This document shows, piece by piece, positions 1 through 7,922 of a DNA stretch of 64,000 nucleotides (its first letter is position 1; each line of letters starts with the position of its first letter). A model generated the notes under the pieces. The model saw only the letters and a program-made list of their open reading frames with translations, ran no database searches and was not told where the DNA came from. Position numbers and translations under genes: made by a program. The DNA is from Deltaproteobacteria bacterium (GTDB lineage Bacteria; Myxococcota_A; Polyangia; Polyangiales; Polyangiaceae), in contig JACRCQ010000052.1 of assembly GCA_016218915.1 (NCBI GenBank), forward strand, positions 62,001-126,000. Reading direction: 5' to 3'.

Positions 1-603
1 GGCACCGGAGCCGAGGAGAGGAAGACCGTGCTCCGGGCTGTGCCGTTCTTCGCCCTGTGCGGGTTCGGCTTCATGCTGGTGGAGAATTCGGCATTCCTCA
101 ACCTCACGCTGTTCGTGGGCGGTCCGCTGTACTCGCTCGCCATCGTGCTTCCCACGGTGCTCATCGGCTATGCGATCGGCAGCCTGCTCACGGACCGCTA
201 TCTCACGCAGTCACGCAGAAGCTTCGCCTGGGTCGTCGGGCTGTACGTCGGCGGATTCGTGCTCTACTGGGCCATTGTCAGGTTCGGCCTGCCGATGCTC
301 ATCGGCACTTCGTGGCTGACGCGCGTGCTGGTTTCGGTTGCGCTCACCGTACCGCTCGGTGCGCTGCTCGGCGTGTCCGTCCCCTGGTACATGCACTCGC
401 TCAAGGACAAGGACACGCGCAGCCTGGCTTGGATGTGGGCCGTGTCGTCTGCCTTCAACGTGCTCGGCTCCATGCTCTTCGTTCCGATCTGCTTCGCGCT
501 GGGTCGATCGGTCACCTTGCTGCTGGCCGCAGGGCTCTACTTCCTGGCCCTGTCGTGGGCCGCGTTTGCGCGCAAAGCCGCCCTGCCTGTCGCCAAATCC
601 TAG
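1..603 (+). CDS. Polytopic membrane protein, C-terminal part (spermidine-synthase-associated type), 5' truncated by window edge
   Basis: The frame is open from base 1, so the N-terminus lies outside the window; about 200 residues are visible, ending at a TAG. They form about six hydrophobic segments, including FMLVENSAFLNLTLFVGGPL and a YAIGSLL turn. The same arrangement (MAENAVFLMITLFVGGPLYS, then GGYAFGSLL) closes the 839-residue protein at 40670-43189, where it follows a methyltransferase-like spermidine-synthase domain. The fragment is therefore very probably the C-terminal membrane domain of a paralogue of that protein. The substrate is unknown. It is the only plus-strand gene before the minus-strand lipoprotein run that begins at 804. 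Confidence 0.75.
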   Translation, partial: GTGAEERKTVLRAVPFFALCGFGFMLVENSAFLNLTLFVGGPLYSLAIVLPTVLIGYAIGSLLTDRYLTQSRRSFAWVVGLYVGGFVLYWAIVRFGLPMLIGTSWLTRVLVSVALTVPLGALLGVSVPWYMHSLKDKDTRSLAWMWAVSSAFNVLGSMLFVPICFALGRSVTLLLAAGLYFLALSWAAFARKAALPVAKS

Positions 604-712
604 CATTGCGTACCTGCGTTGGGCACGGCATGCCAAGCCAACATCCCTGCGATTCTGCCGATACGCGTAGCCCGGAGACGTAACAACATCGCAACAGCAG
701 CGGCGCGCCACT

Positions 713-796
713 GGCGCGCATCCGCTCGACGCGGCATCGCCGCGTCTCTGCAACCGGCGCGCATCCGTTCAACCCCCCCGCCGCGTCTCTGCAACC
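713..796. repeat. Two tandem imperfect repeat units of about 42 bp
   Basis: Unit 1 is 713-755 and unit 2 is 756-796. Both begin GGCGCGCATCCG and end CGCCGCGTCTCTGCAACC, with a short variable middle. They fill most of the 200-bp space between the convergent membrane-protein gene and the WD40 lipoprotein gene. No other function is visible. Confidence 0.7.
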
Positions 797-803
797 AGCG
801 CCG

Positions 804-2534
804 CTACGGCTCAGCATAGCCCGCATCTCCAGCCAGGATCCTGGCAAGAAGCCCGGGCACCACGAACCGCTCCTCGCAGACCTCGACAGGGAAGCTGAGC
901 TGCCCCACGCGGCACACTGCAACCTTGCGGGCGCCCTCCCCCATCAGCTCGGCGTATCCGTCAGGCGTAGTCGCGTACGCTGCTTTGCTCCCGGACACGA
1001 GCCGGAAGGTTGCGAGGTGGGCTTTGTCCGCTTTGCGGGTCAACATCACGCCTCGCGGTGACTTGCCCGGCTCCAGGGCCGCGCTCCAGGTAAGTACGCT
1101 CTCGTCCACCGGCGAAAATACGTGCCAATCTCCCATGAGCCTGGCGAGCTCACGCCCCGTCGCAGTCTCGACCAGCGCGAGCCCATCCGGCGCGGCCAGC
1201 GAGCACCTTCGCAGCTGAAGCTTGCTTCCATCCGCAGAGAACTCCACCGGCCCGCGGCCGTGGAGCTCCGAGATCCCTCTCGCTGCGCTCCACAGGAATA
1301 CCTTGTGCTCTGCGCAGCCGCCGGTGTCGGAGGCAGACAATGCGAGACCGGTGCCCTGTGGGAAGACGGACACGGAATCCAAAGGGAGCGAGTGCCGCCG
1401 AATCGCGTCCAGCTCCTTCCCGGTCGATGCGTCCCACACGTTGACCGTCAGCTCGTCCGCGTGGAACGACGCGTCGCCCTGCGAGGCTGACACCACCTTC
1501 GACCCGTCCGGAGAGAAAGCGACCGAGACCACGTTCGTGGCGAAATCGGCCTGGAATCGGGCCACCCGCGTGCGAGTCGACAGCTCCCATACGCCGGCTA
1601 CAGCCCAGCAGGGTGCAGTCGCGCTCCCCCCGTGCTTCTCTTCCTCCACCGTAACGAGCTTCCGTCCGTCCGGCGAGAATGCGACCGACGAGAACTGGCA
1701 CAAGAATCGATCGCCCTCCCTGCTTACCTTGCCGACCTCTCTCCCCTTCACCACGTCCCAGACGTGAATCGCGGCCCGCGCTCCGATCGCCAGCTTCGAG
1801 CCATCCAGCGAGAATGCGAGCAGACCAAGGTAATCGTCCTTGGGCAGCACGAGCTTGCTCAGCTCCTTGCCGGTCGAAGCGCTCGTGACACGCACCGTAT
1901 TGCCGTCCACAGTCGCCAGCCTGGTGCCGTCCAGCGTGCTCGCCGACTGGCTTTCCTGCTCGACCTTGCTCGCTCGCCTCGAGCGCGGGCGCAACGTGCT
2001 GGCATCCACGACCGTGGTGAGCTGTCCCTGGGTGAGCGCAATCTCGTTGTCAGACCATGCGAGATGGGAAACGGGCTGGGTAAGTCCGTCCGGGAACTCC
2101 AGCACAGGGCTGGCTCCCGCGGCTTTCGCGAGCCGGGCAAGGCCGCGGTCGAAGAGCCGTTGCGCCTCCCCATGCCTGCCCTGCCTCTTTGCAGCCAGGC
2201 CAGCCTCGATCAGCTTCGCGCCGTCCTCCTTCCCAGCGTCGAGCTCTGCGGTTGCAGCCGACAGCGCTGCTGCGGATTCAGGCTGCCCGGCAGGGCAGAG
2301 CGCGTCTGCACGCCGGATCACCCGCACCGCGCGATCGAGCCTGCCTTGCTCGAGAAGCCCGGCCACCCGAGCCCGCTGCTTGCTCGCGATTGCGCAGGGG
2401 TCAGGAGACGGGACAGCGGCAGAGGGCGGCGGCGCTGTCACGACCCTCGGTCGCGCCGGGGACGTCGGGGGTGAGCCGCAGCCTGCAGGCGAGACGACGA
2501 GGGGCAGGAGCAGGAGCATGCGGCAGGCAACCAT
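804..2534 (-). CDS. WD40-repeat lipoprotein (paralogue 1)
   Basis: A 576-residue exported protein. The signal peptide ends in a lipobox, SPAG|C, with the lipid-bearing Cys at residue 19. A Pro-rich linker and a helical, TPR-like region of about 100 residues follow (QRARVAGLLEQGRLDRAVRV). The rest is a run of WD40-type blades (for example VAFSPDGSKVVSAS, then VNVWDASTGKEL), expected to fold as a beta-propeller for protein contacts. The last 60 residues form a conserved tail (CRVGQLSFPVEVCEE, then PGLLARILAGDA) shared with the neighbour at 2543-4114. GAGG sits just before the ATG, 8 bp from the neighbour's stop, so the two are probably co-transcribed. Function and partner are unknown. Confidence 0.85.
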   Translation of the reverse strand: MVACRMLLLLPLVVSPAGCGSPPTSPARPRVVTAPPPSAAVPSPDPCAIASKQRARVAGLLEQGRLDRAVRVIRRADALCPAGQPESAAALSAATAELDAGKEDGAKLIEAGLAAKRQGRHGEAQRLFDRGLARLAKAAGASPVLEFPDGLTQPVSHLAWSDNEIALTQGQLTTVVDASTLRPRSRRASKVEQESQSASTLDGTRLATVDGNTVRVTSASTGKELSKLVLPKDDYLGLLAFSLDGSKLAIGARAAIHVWDVVKGREVGKVSREGDRFLCQFSSVAFSPDGRKLVTVEEEKHGGSATAPCWAVAGVWELSTRTRVARFQADFATNVVSVAFSPDGSKVVSASQGDASFHADELTVNVWDASTGKELDAIRRHSLPLDSVSVFPQGTGLALSASDTGGCAEHKVFLWSAARGISELHGRGPVEFSADGSKLQLRRCSLAAPDGLALVETATGRELARLMGDWHVFSPVDESVLTWSAALEPGKSPRGVMLTRKADKAHLATFRLVSGSKAAYATTPDGYAELMGEGARKVAVCRVGQLSFPVEVCEERFVVPGLLARILAGDAGYAEP

Positions 2535-2542
2535 GCGTTCCT

Positions 2543-4114
2543 CTAGGGCTCGACGGTCGCATCCCCGGACAGGAGCTTATGCAGCAGCCCTGGGACGCGG
2601 CGCTGCTCCTCGCAGACGTCGAAGGGAAAGGTGTATTGCTTGAGCCGGCAGACCAGGGCGCTGCGCGTCTCTTCGCTGTCGAAGTCCACATATCCTTCCG
2701 GCGTCAGCACGTATCTGGGCTTGTCCGGCAACTCGACACCAGCGGAAGGCAGCAGGCTGCCATCCGCAGTCAGACGGAACTCCATCCGCGTCTTCACGGG
2801 CCCGTCGGACGTGTACGCACTCGCGGCGAATCGCGTACCATCCGGGGAGAACGCCCAGAAGGTTCCATCCATCTCGAACAGCAACTTGCCTGTCGCCACG
2901 CTCCACAGCCGCAGCTTGCTGTCGCTGAATCCGCCACCGCCCGTGGACAGGACCGCAGCTCCGTTCGGAGAGAACCTCGGCATGCCGCAGGGAAAAAGCC
3001 TATGCAGCTCCTTGCCCGTGGCCACGTCGCCCAGGACCACCACGCTCTCGGACGGACACTGCCACACGCAATCCGCCAGGTCGCGTCTCCACTCGGTCGC
3101 GCTCCTGGAGCCGTCCGGAGACAATTCCACAAGGACTGGGCTGATGATGCTCCTTGGCCCGGATTCCGGGCAACGCTTGATTCGATTGCCACAGACCACC
3201 TCGTCGGGCCCAAAGGCGACCTTTGGATCCAACCAGTACGTCAGCTTTACGGGCACAACGGGCGAGGGGAACACATCGCGATTGAGCGCCTGTTTCCTGG
3301 GCATCTCCCGACCGATCTCCCTACCTGTCACCGCATCCCACGCGACGCGAGTCCGGTCCCGTGCCTGAGACTCGATCGTTGCACTATCCCGGGAGAAGCG
3401 CAGGTACTCGATGCCGTGCCTGTGCCCTGGGAGCTCCGCGATCTGCCGACCGTTGTCGGTGTCCCAAAGGAGCCCGACGCCTTCCTTGGCGGAGCCGCTC
3501 ACGAGCCTCGTTCCATTCGGAGAGAACGCCACGGGAGCGGCTGCTCCTTCGAGACGAAAACGCTCCTCGAGAGTGGATGCCAGCCGCAAGGTGACATGGC
3601 CTTGATGCAGCTCGGCGAGGAGGCCGCCGCGCGACCAGCCAGCTACCATATTCAGCTTCTGCGCCGGCTCCACGGTCATGCGGGCGCCTTCAGCGTTCTC
3701 CAGGGCAGCCCTGCCGCGATCGAAGAGCCGCTGCGCCTCCGCATGGTCGCCCTTCTTGTTGGCTGCCAGTCCGGCCTCGATCACCGCTCGACCGTCCTGC
3801 TGACCCTTGCGCAGCTCGGCCAGCGTGCTCGCGAGCACGGCCGCCGACTCGCCCTGCTGCGCCGGGCACAGGGCATCTGCGCGCTGGATCACGCGCACGG
3901 TCCGGTCGAGCTTTCCCTGCTGGAGCAGCTGCGCCACGCGCGCCCGCTGCTCCCTGGCCACCTCACACGGCGTGGGTGCAGCGGACATGGCGGGCGGGGC
4001 GTTGAGCACAGGTGCAGGGGACGCCGGTCTCGGCTGAGGGACCTGCTGCGGAGGGGAGCACCCGGCGCAGGCCATCAGGGGCGGCAAGACAGCCCAGAAC
4101 CGTACGGGGACCAT
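2543..4114 (-). CDS. WD40-repeat lipoprotein (paralogue 2)
   Basis: 523 residues when started at the ATG at 4114, which places a signal peptide with lipobox MACAG|C (Cys19) at the N-terminus; an upstream in-frame ATG at 4144 would add ten residues ahead of it. Order of parts: lipoprotein signal, Pro-rich linker, helical region (EQRARVAQLLQQGKLDRTVRV), WD40-type blades (VAFSPNGTRLVSGS, FSRDSATIES), then a tail containing CRLKQYTFPFDVCEE and PGLLHKLLSGDA. The helical region and tail match the downstream gene closely while the blades differ more, as expected of an old tandem duplication. Periplasmic or outer-membrane location is inferred from the lipobox. Function is unknown. Confidence 0.85.
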   Translation of the reverse strand: MVPVRFWAVLPPLMACAGCSPPQQVPQPRPASPAPVLNAPPAMSAAPTPCEVAREQRARVAQLLQQGKLDRTVRVIQRADALCPAQQGESAAVLASTLAELRKGQQDGRAVIEAGLAANKKGDHAEAQRLFDRGRAALENAEGARMTVEPAQKLNMVAGWSRGGLLAELHQGHVTLRLASTLEERFRLEGAAAPVAFSPNGTRLVSGSAKEGVGLLWDTDNGRQIAELPGHRHGIEYLRFSRDSATIESQARDRTRVAWDAVTGREIGREMPRKQALNRDVFPSPVVPVKLTYWLDPKVAFGPDEVVCGNRIKRCPESGPRSIISPVLVELSPDGSRSATEWRRDLADCVWQCPSESVVVLGDVATGKELHRLFPCGMPRFSPNGAAVLSTGGGGFSDSKLRLWSVATGKLLFEMDGTFWAFSPDGTRFAASAYTSDGPVKTRMEFRLTADGSLLPSAGVELPDKPRYVLTPEGYVDFDSEETRSALVCRLKQYTFPFDVCEEQRRVPGLLHKLLSGDATVEP

Positions 4115-4179
4115 GGCGTGCAACTCGACCTCGAAGCTAGCCATGCGCCAGAAAGGGCGTCAAGCGAAGGGCCATGTGA

Positions 4180-5112
4180 TCAGCGGGTCGCGCTGAGCTT
4201 TTCGTGGGCGAGCTTGTCCTGGAGCGCGGCGAGGCTGCTGTCGCAGGCGCTGACCACCTTTCTCTTGTCTCCGAGGGACAGCGCGAGGGATCGCACGTTC
4301 GTGTTCTTCCTCGAGAGCGCGATGATGGTCCCACGTATCTGATTGAATCGTTCGAGGGCTGCATTGGCAGCGGCCAGATGCCGTGAGGTGGTGGCGTCGG
4401 CGAGCGACGACAGCTCCGAGAGCGCCGAGCGCACAGAAGCCTCCAGCTCATCCATCTGGCGCTCCATGCGGGTCATGGCGGCTTCATCGGGCTCACTGAT
4501 GTGCGGAGCTTCCAGGGACTGGATCTCGCGCAAGGCCGCTGCTGCGCCAAAGCCGACTGCCGCGGCCTTGCAGCTGCTCTTCGCGGAAGTCGCGCGAAGG
4601 AAAGCACCCATCGCAGCGGCGAAGTCGTCGGCAGCAGCGCGCTCCGGGCCGAACGCGAGCTTCTGTGCCTTGAGGTTGGTGTTCTCCACCGCGAGCAGCA
4701 GGATGGCCCGATCCATCTTCTCGTACTCCTCGAAGCTCCGCCTGAAGTCCTCGAGGTGCTGCATCTCCGCGCGGTAGTCGAGCGCCTCAAGCAGGGGCAC
4801 GAGCGCCTCCGCATCCCGGTGGATCGCTTCCCTCGCCTGCACGGCCTCGGCCGCGTACGCGATCGAAGCGTCGTCGGTATCGGCCATCACAGAGCGATTC
4901 GATGCGTCCGCTGCCTTGTTGAACTGCACCCGCAGATCAGAGGCAACCCGTCGTGCCTCGGCAACGCGCGTGAACCAGCTCTCCTGCGCCTTGCTGCAGC
5001 CTGACAGGAGGGCAGCCAGGAAGGCCACCAGGACGAGTGCACCGCTCCAGCGGCGCCATGGATCGGAACGCGTCGTCTTCTTGCAAGCGCTTGTCGCTTC
5101 GAGCGCAGCCAT
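4180..5112 (-). CDS. Helical lipoprotein of unknown function
   Basis: 310 residues from the ATG at 5112. Earlier in-frame starts would overlap kup and place the hydrophobic stretch far from the N-terminus. A basic N-region of about 24 residues precedes a hydrophobic segment ending LAALLSG|C (Cys39). The mature part is Ala/Glu-rich and almost entirely helical, with stretches such as RMERQMDELEASVRSALSEL that could form coiled coil. It is divergent from kup (118 bp apart) and upstream of the two WD40 lipoproteins on the same strand. No family was recognised. Confidence 0.7.
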   Translation of the reverse strand: MAALEATSACKKTTRSDPWRRWSGALVLVAFLAALLSGCSKAQESWFTRVAEARRVASDLRVQFNKAADASNRSVMADTDDASIAYAAEAVQAREAIHRDAEALVPLLEALDYRAEMQHLEDFRRSFEEYEKMDRAILLLAVENTNLKAQKLAFGPERAAADDFAAAMGAFLRATSAKSSCKAAAVGFGAAAALREIQSLEAPHISEPDEAAMTRMERQMDELEASVRSALSELSSLADATTSRHLAAANAALERFNQIRGTIIALSRKNTNVRSLALSLGDKRKVVSACDSSLAALQDKLAHEKLSATR

Positions 5113-5172
5113 CGCGATGAATCTCCGTGCAGATGACGGTGATGATTGCACGTGCGCGGCCTCGCAGAGCCT

Positions 5173-5211
5173 TCTTGACAGGTTCTTGATACGCCTGGGC
5201 CGGCTCTTGAT
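5173..5211 (+). promoter_or_regulatory. Candidate KdpE-type operator upstream of kup
   Basis: TCTTGAC at 5173-5179 and TCTTGAT at 5184-5190 are direct repeats with an 11-bp period (7+4+7), about 40 bp before the kup ATG; a further TCTTGAT lies at 5205-5211. The same 7+4+7 motif is found on the transcribed strand upstream of the kdp operon (15322-15339). Paired head-to-tail half-sites one helical turn apart are typical of OmpR-family regulators, and KdpE is encoded here. Assignment to KdpE is inference; no binding data are available. Confidence 0.45.
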
Positions 5212-5230
5212 GACCCTTTGATCAGCGCGC

Positions 5231-7210
5231 ATGCAGGCTTCATGGATCTTGAGCCCATCTGAACGCGAAGCATCCGTGACCGCCCACGCCCGCAGCCCGC
5301 TGCGGGTGCTGGTGTGGGCTGCCCTGGGCGTGATCTTCGGCGACATAGGGACCTCTCCCTTGTACGCCATGTCGGAGACCGTCTCGTCACACCTGCTCGG
5401 CGTGCACGGCATCCACGACAAGGTGACCATGCAGCTCGGCCAGTACTATGGCCGCGACGAGGTGCTCGGCTGGACATCGTTGTTCGTGTGGGCGCTGCTT
5501 GTGGTGGTGACCGTCAAATACGTCATGCTCATCCTGCGGGCGGACAACGAGGGCGAAGGCGGCATGTTCGCGATTCTGGCGCTGCTCCGGGCCAAGGCTG
5601 CCAAGCTCCTGTCGACCCGTGGGATGGCCGTGCTCGTGCTGCTGGCAGTCGTGGGCTCCGGCCTGATCCTCGGCGACGGAGTCATCACGCCATCGCTGAC
5701 GATCATGTCGGCCTGGGAGGGGCTGGAGGTGGTGACCCAGCGATGGTCGCCGTACATTCCGTGGCTTTCCGTGGCGACGCTGGTAGCGCTGTTCTCGATC
5801 CAACGTCTGGGGACCGCGAGAGTGGGCGCCTGGTTCGCTCCTGCCATGGCGGTCTGGTTCGCGACGCTGGCAGCGATGGGCGCCGTCAACCTCGTACAAC
5901 ATCCGAGCGTGCTGGCTGCGATCAATCCCTGGTACGCGGCGCGCTACATGCTCCACTTCCCCAGAGCGACGTTGTTCGTGATCGGCTCTGTGGACCTGTG
6001 CATCACCGGGTGCGAGGCGCTGTTCGCGGACATGGGGCACTTCGGGCGCCCGGCCGTGCGTCGAGCCTGGTTCTACATCGTTTGGCCGGCGCTGCTCCTC
6101 AACTACCTGGGGCAGGGCGCGCGATTGCTCGACGACAAGCCGATAGCGAGCGGCAACGTGTTCTTCGCGCTCGTCCCGTCTTCGCCGGGGTTCGTGTATC
6201 CCCTCGTGATCATCAGCTGGATGGCATCGATCATCGCGAGCCAGGCGCTGATCTCCGGGGCCTTCTCGCTGGTCCGGCAGGCCATGCAGCTCGGGCTGTT
6301 CCCGCGCGTGAAGGTCGTGCACACCAATCCGGATGTGGAAGGGCAGATCTACCTTCCTGCGGTCAACTGGGGGTATCTGCTGCTGTGCACCCTGCTGGTG
6401 GTGGGATTCAGGAACTCGCACAATCTCGCGCCTGCGTACGGGCTGGCCGTGACCGGGACGATGGCGTTCACGACCATCCTGTTCTACTTCGTTGCTACGC
6501 GTGTGTGGATGTGGAAAGCCCGCTGGGTCGGGCCACTCTGCGTCGGGCTCATCGCCGTCGACATCAGCTTCTTCGTGAGCAATGCGACGCAGTTCTTCCA
6601 GGGAGGCTACATCACCCTGGCGATCGCTGCTGGGACCGCGTTCACCATGATGACGTGGCAGAAGGGCAGGACCGCCCTGGGACGCGTCATCCGCGAGGCG
6701 ATGCTTCCCACGGATCTGTTCCTGTCGAGCATTCGCGTGGAGAACCCGATTCGCGTGCAGGGCACGGCCGTGTTCATGACCAGCAACCCGGGCGGGATCC
6801 CGCATTCGCTCATCCACTACTTCAAGCACGCAAAGAGCCTGCACGAGCAGGTCATCCTGCTCACGGTGCAGACCCGGCACGTGCCAGAGGTCCCGGAAGA
6901 GCAGCGCATCACCGAGATCACCGAGCTCGGGGAGGGTTTTCTCTGGGTGCACGCCGCCTGGGGCTACATGGAGGGCCCGGACATTCCCTCCCTGATGGCA
7001 CGCGTCAAAGCCAGCGGCGTCCACATCAACCTCGACGACGTCTCCTTCTTCCTGGGGCGCGAGTCGCTGGTCTTCACCGGCAGCTCGGGAATGAGCCTGC
7101 TGCGCAAGCTCTTCTTCAAGGTCCTGAGCCAGAATGCGGTGCCTGCTTCGGCATTCTTCCGGCTCCCGCCCGGACGCGTGGTCGAGCTGGGAATCCAGGT
7201 GGAGATCTGA
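5231..7210 (+). CDS. kup: Kup-type low-affinity K+ uptake permease
   Basis: 659 residues, close to the usual 620-690 of the KUP/HAK/KT family, which imports K+ across the inner membrane, probably by H+ symport. The family signature GVIFGDIGTSPLYA lies at about residues 33-46. About twelve hydrophobic segments follow and then a cytoplasmic C-terminal domain of about 170 residues (VFMTSNPGGIPHSLIHYFKH). The ATG at 5231 has no clear Shine-Dalgarno sequence; a GTG at 5276 is an alternative start that still precedes the first membrane segment. The gene converges on kdpE with only 10 bp between stops, so the two potassium systems lie tail to tail. Confidence 0.95.
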   Translation: MQASWILSPSEREASVTAHARSPLRVLVWAALGVIFGDIGTSPLYAMSETVSSHLLGVHGIHDKVTMQLGQYYGRDEVLGWTSLFVWALLVVVTVKYVMLILRADNEGEGGMFAILALLRAKAAKLLSTRGMAVLVLLAVVGSGLILGDGVITPSLTIMSAWEGLEVVTQRWSPYIPWLSVATLVALFSIQRLGTARVGAWFAPAMAVWFATLAAMGAVNLVQHPSVLAAINPWYAARYMLHFPRATLFVIGSVDLCITGCEALFADMGHFGRPAVRRAWFYIVWPALLLNYLGQGARLLDDKPIASGNVFFALVPSSPGFVYPLVIISWMASIIASQALISGAFSLVRQAMQLGLFPRVKVVHTNPDVEGQIYLPAVNWGYLLLCTLLVVGFRNSHNLAPAYGLAVTGTMAFTTILFYFVATRVWMWKARWVGPLCVGLIAVDISFFVSNATQFFQGGYITLAIAAGTAFTMMTWQKGRTALGRVIREAMLPTDLFLSSIRVENPIRVQGTAVFMTSNPGGIPHSLIHYFKHAKSLHEQVILLTVQTRHVPEVPEEQRITEITELGEGFLWVHAAWGYMEGPDIPSLMARVKASGVHINLDDVSFFLGRESLVFTGSSGMSLLRKLFFKVLSQNAVPASAFFRLPPGRVVELGIQVEI

Positions 7211-7220
7211 GCTTCACCCG

Positions 7221-7922
7221 TCAGGAGCGATCCCGCAGCCTGTATCCCACGCCCGGCTCGGTAAGCAGGAGCTTCGGCTGGGCAGGGTCGACCTCGATCC
7301 GCTTTCGAAGCTCTGCCATGTGCACGCGTACGTGATGAGCCTGCACCCCGTGGGTCGAGCCCCAGATCTCCGCAAGTATCTGACGGTGCGTCAGCACGCG
7401 TCCGGCATTGCGCGCCAGATAGACCAGCAGCTTGTACTCGATGGGTGTCAGACGCACCTGCCGGTCGCCGACCGCGACCTCTCGACGCCCCAGATCGATC
7501 CGAAGCTCGCCGACCTGGAGGATGGGGCTCGCGGCCGAAGAGCCGACCTGCTGGGCGTGCCGAAGCGAGACGCGCATGCGAGCCAGAAGCTCGTTGGTGC
7601 CGAACGGCTTGGTCAGGTAGTCATCCGCACCCGCGTCGAGCGCCTGGACCTTGTCTTCCTCCCTGCCGCGCGCGCTGATCACGATGATCGGGGCTGTGCA
7701 CCACTCTCGGAGCTGCCGCGTGAGATCGATTCCGTCGCCGTCAGGCAGCCCCAGATCGAGCAGGATCAGCTCGGGGTTGTGGCTCGTCGCCAGCTGCACC
7801 GCCTCGCGTGCCGTGGACGCCTCCAGGAGCTTGAAGCCATGCGAGCCCAGGGCTGCGCGAAGGAATCGTCGCATCTGCGGCTCGTCTTCCACGATCAGGA
7901 CTGCAGGCCCCGTCTCCGTCAC
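7221..7922 (-). CDS. kdpE: KdpE, OmpR-family response regulator of potassium uptake
   Basis: 233 residues. The N-terminal receiver domain has the acidic pocket (VEDEP), the phospho-acceptor Asp in LILLDLGLPDGDGI (about residue 52) and the conserved Lys in DDYLTKPF. The C-terminal winged-helix DNA-binding domain ends with TEPGVGYRL. In the established system KdpD phosphorylates KdpE at low K+ or high turgor demand, and KdpE activates kdpFABC. The start codon overlaps the end of kdpD by 4 bp, so the pair is translationally coupled. A symbol is justified by the position at the end of a full kdp operon. Confidence 0.95.
   Translation of the reverse strand: MTETGPAVLIVEDEPQMRRFLRAALGSHGFKLLEASTAREAVQLATSHNPELILLDLGLPDGDGIDLTRQLREWCTAPIIVISARGREEDKVQALDAGADDYLTKPFGTNELLARMRVSLRHAQQVGSSAASPILQVGELRIDLGRREVAVGDRQVRLTPIEYKLLVYLARNAGRVLTHRQILAEIWGSTHGVQAHHVRVHMAELRKRIEVDPAQPKLLLTEPGVGYRLRDRS

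Noticed and set aside
28..603. Complete gene starting with the GTG at 28
   Set aside because: The frame is open to base 1 and homology to the paralogue at 40670-43189 extends to the edge, so the gene is truncated by the window rather than starting here.
2189..4342. Long plus-strand open frame (717 codons)
   Set aside because: It runs antisense through both WD40 lipoprotein genes, whose lipoboxes, blades and shared tails are convincing; its translation is Arg/Pro/Leu-rich without motifs, as expected of the complementary frame in GC-rich DNA.
5175..5180. TTGACA as a sigma-70 -35 box of kup
   Set aside because: No TATAAT-like hexamer stands 16-18 bp downstream; the paired TCTTGA repeats explain the sequence better.
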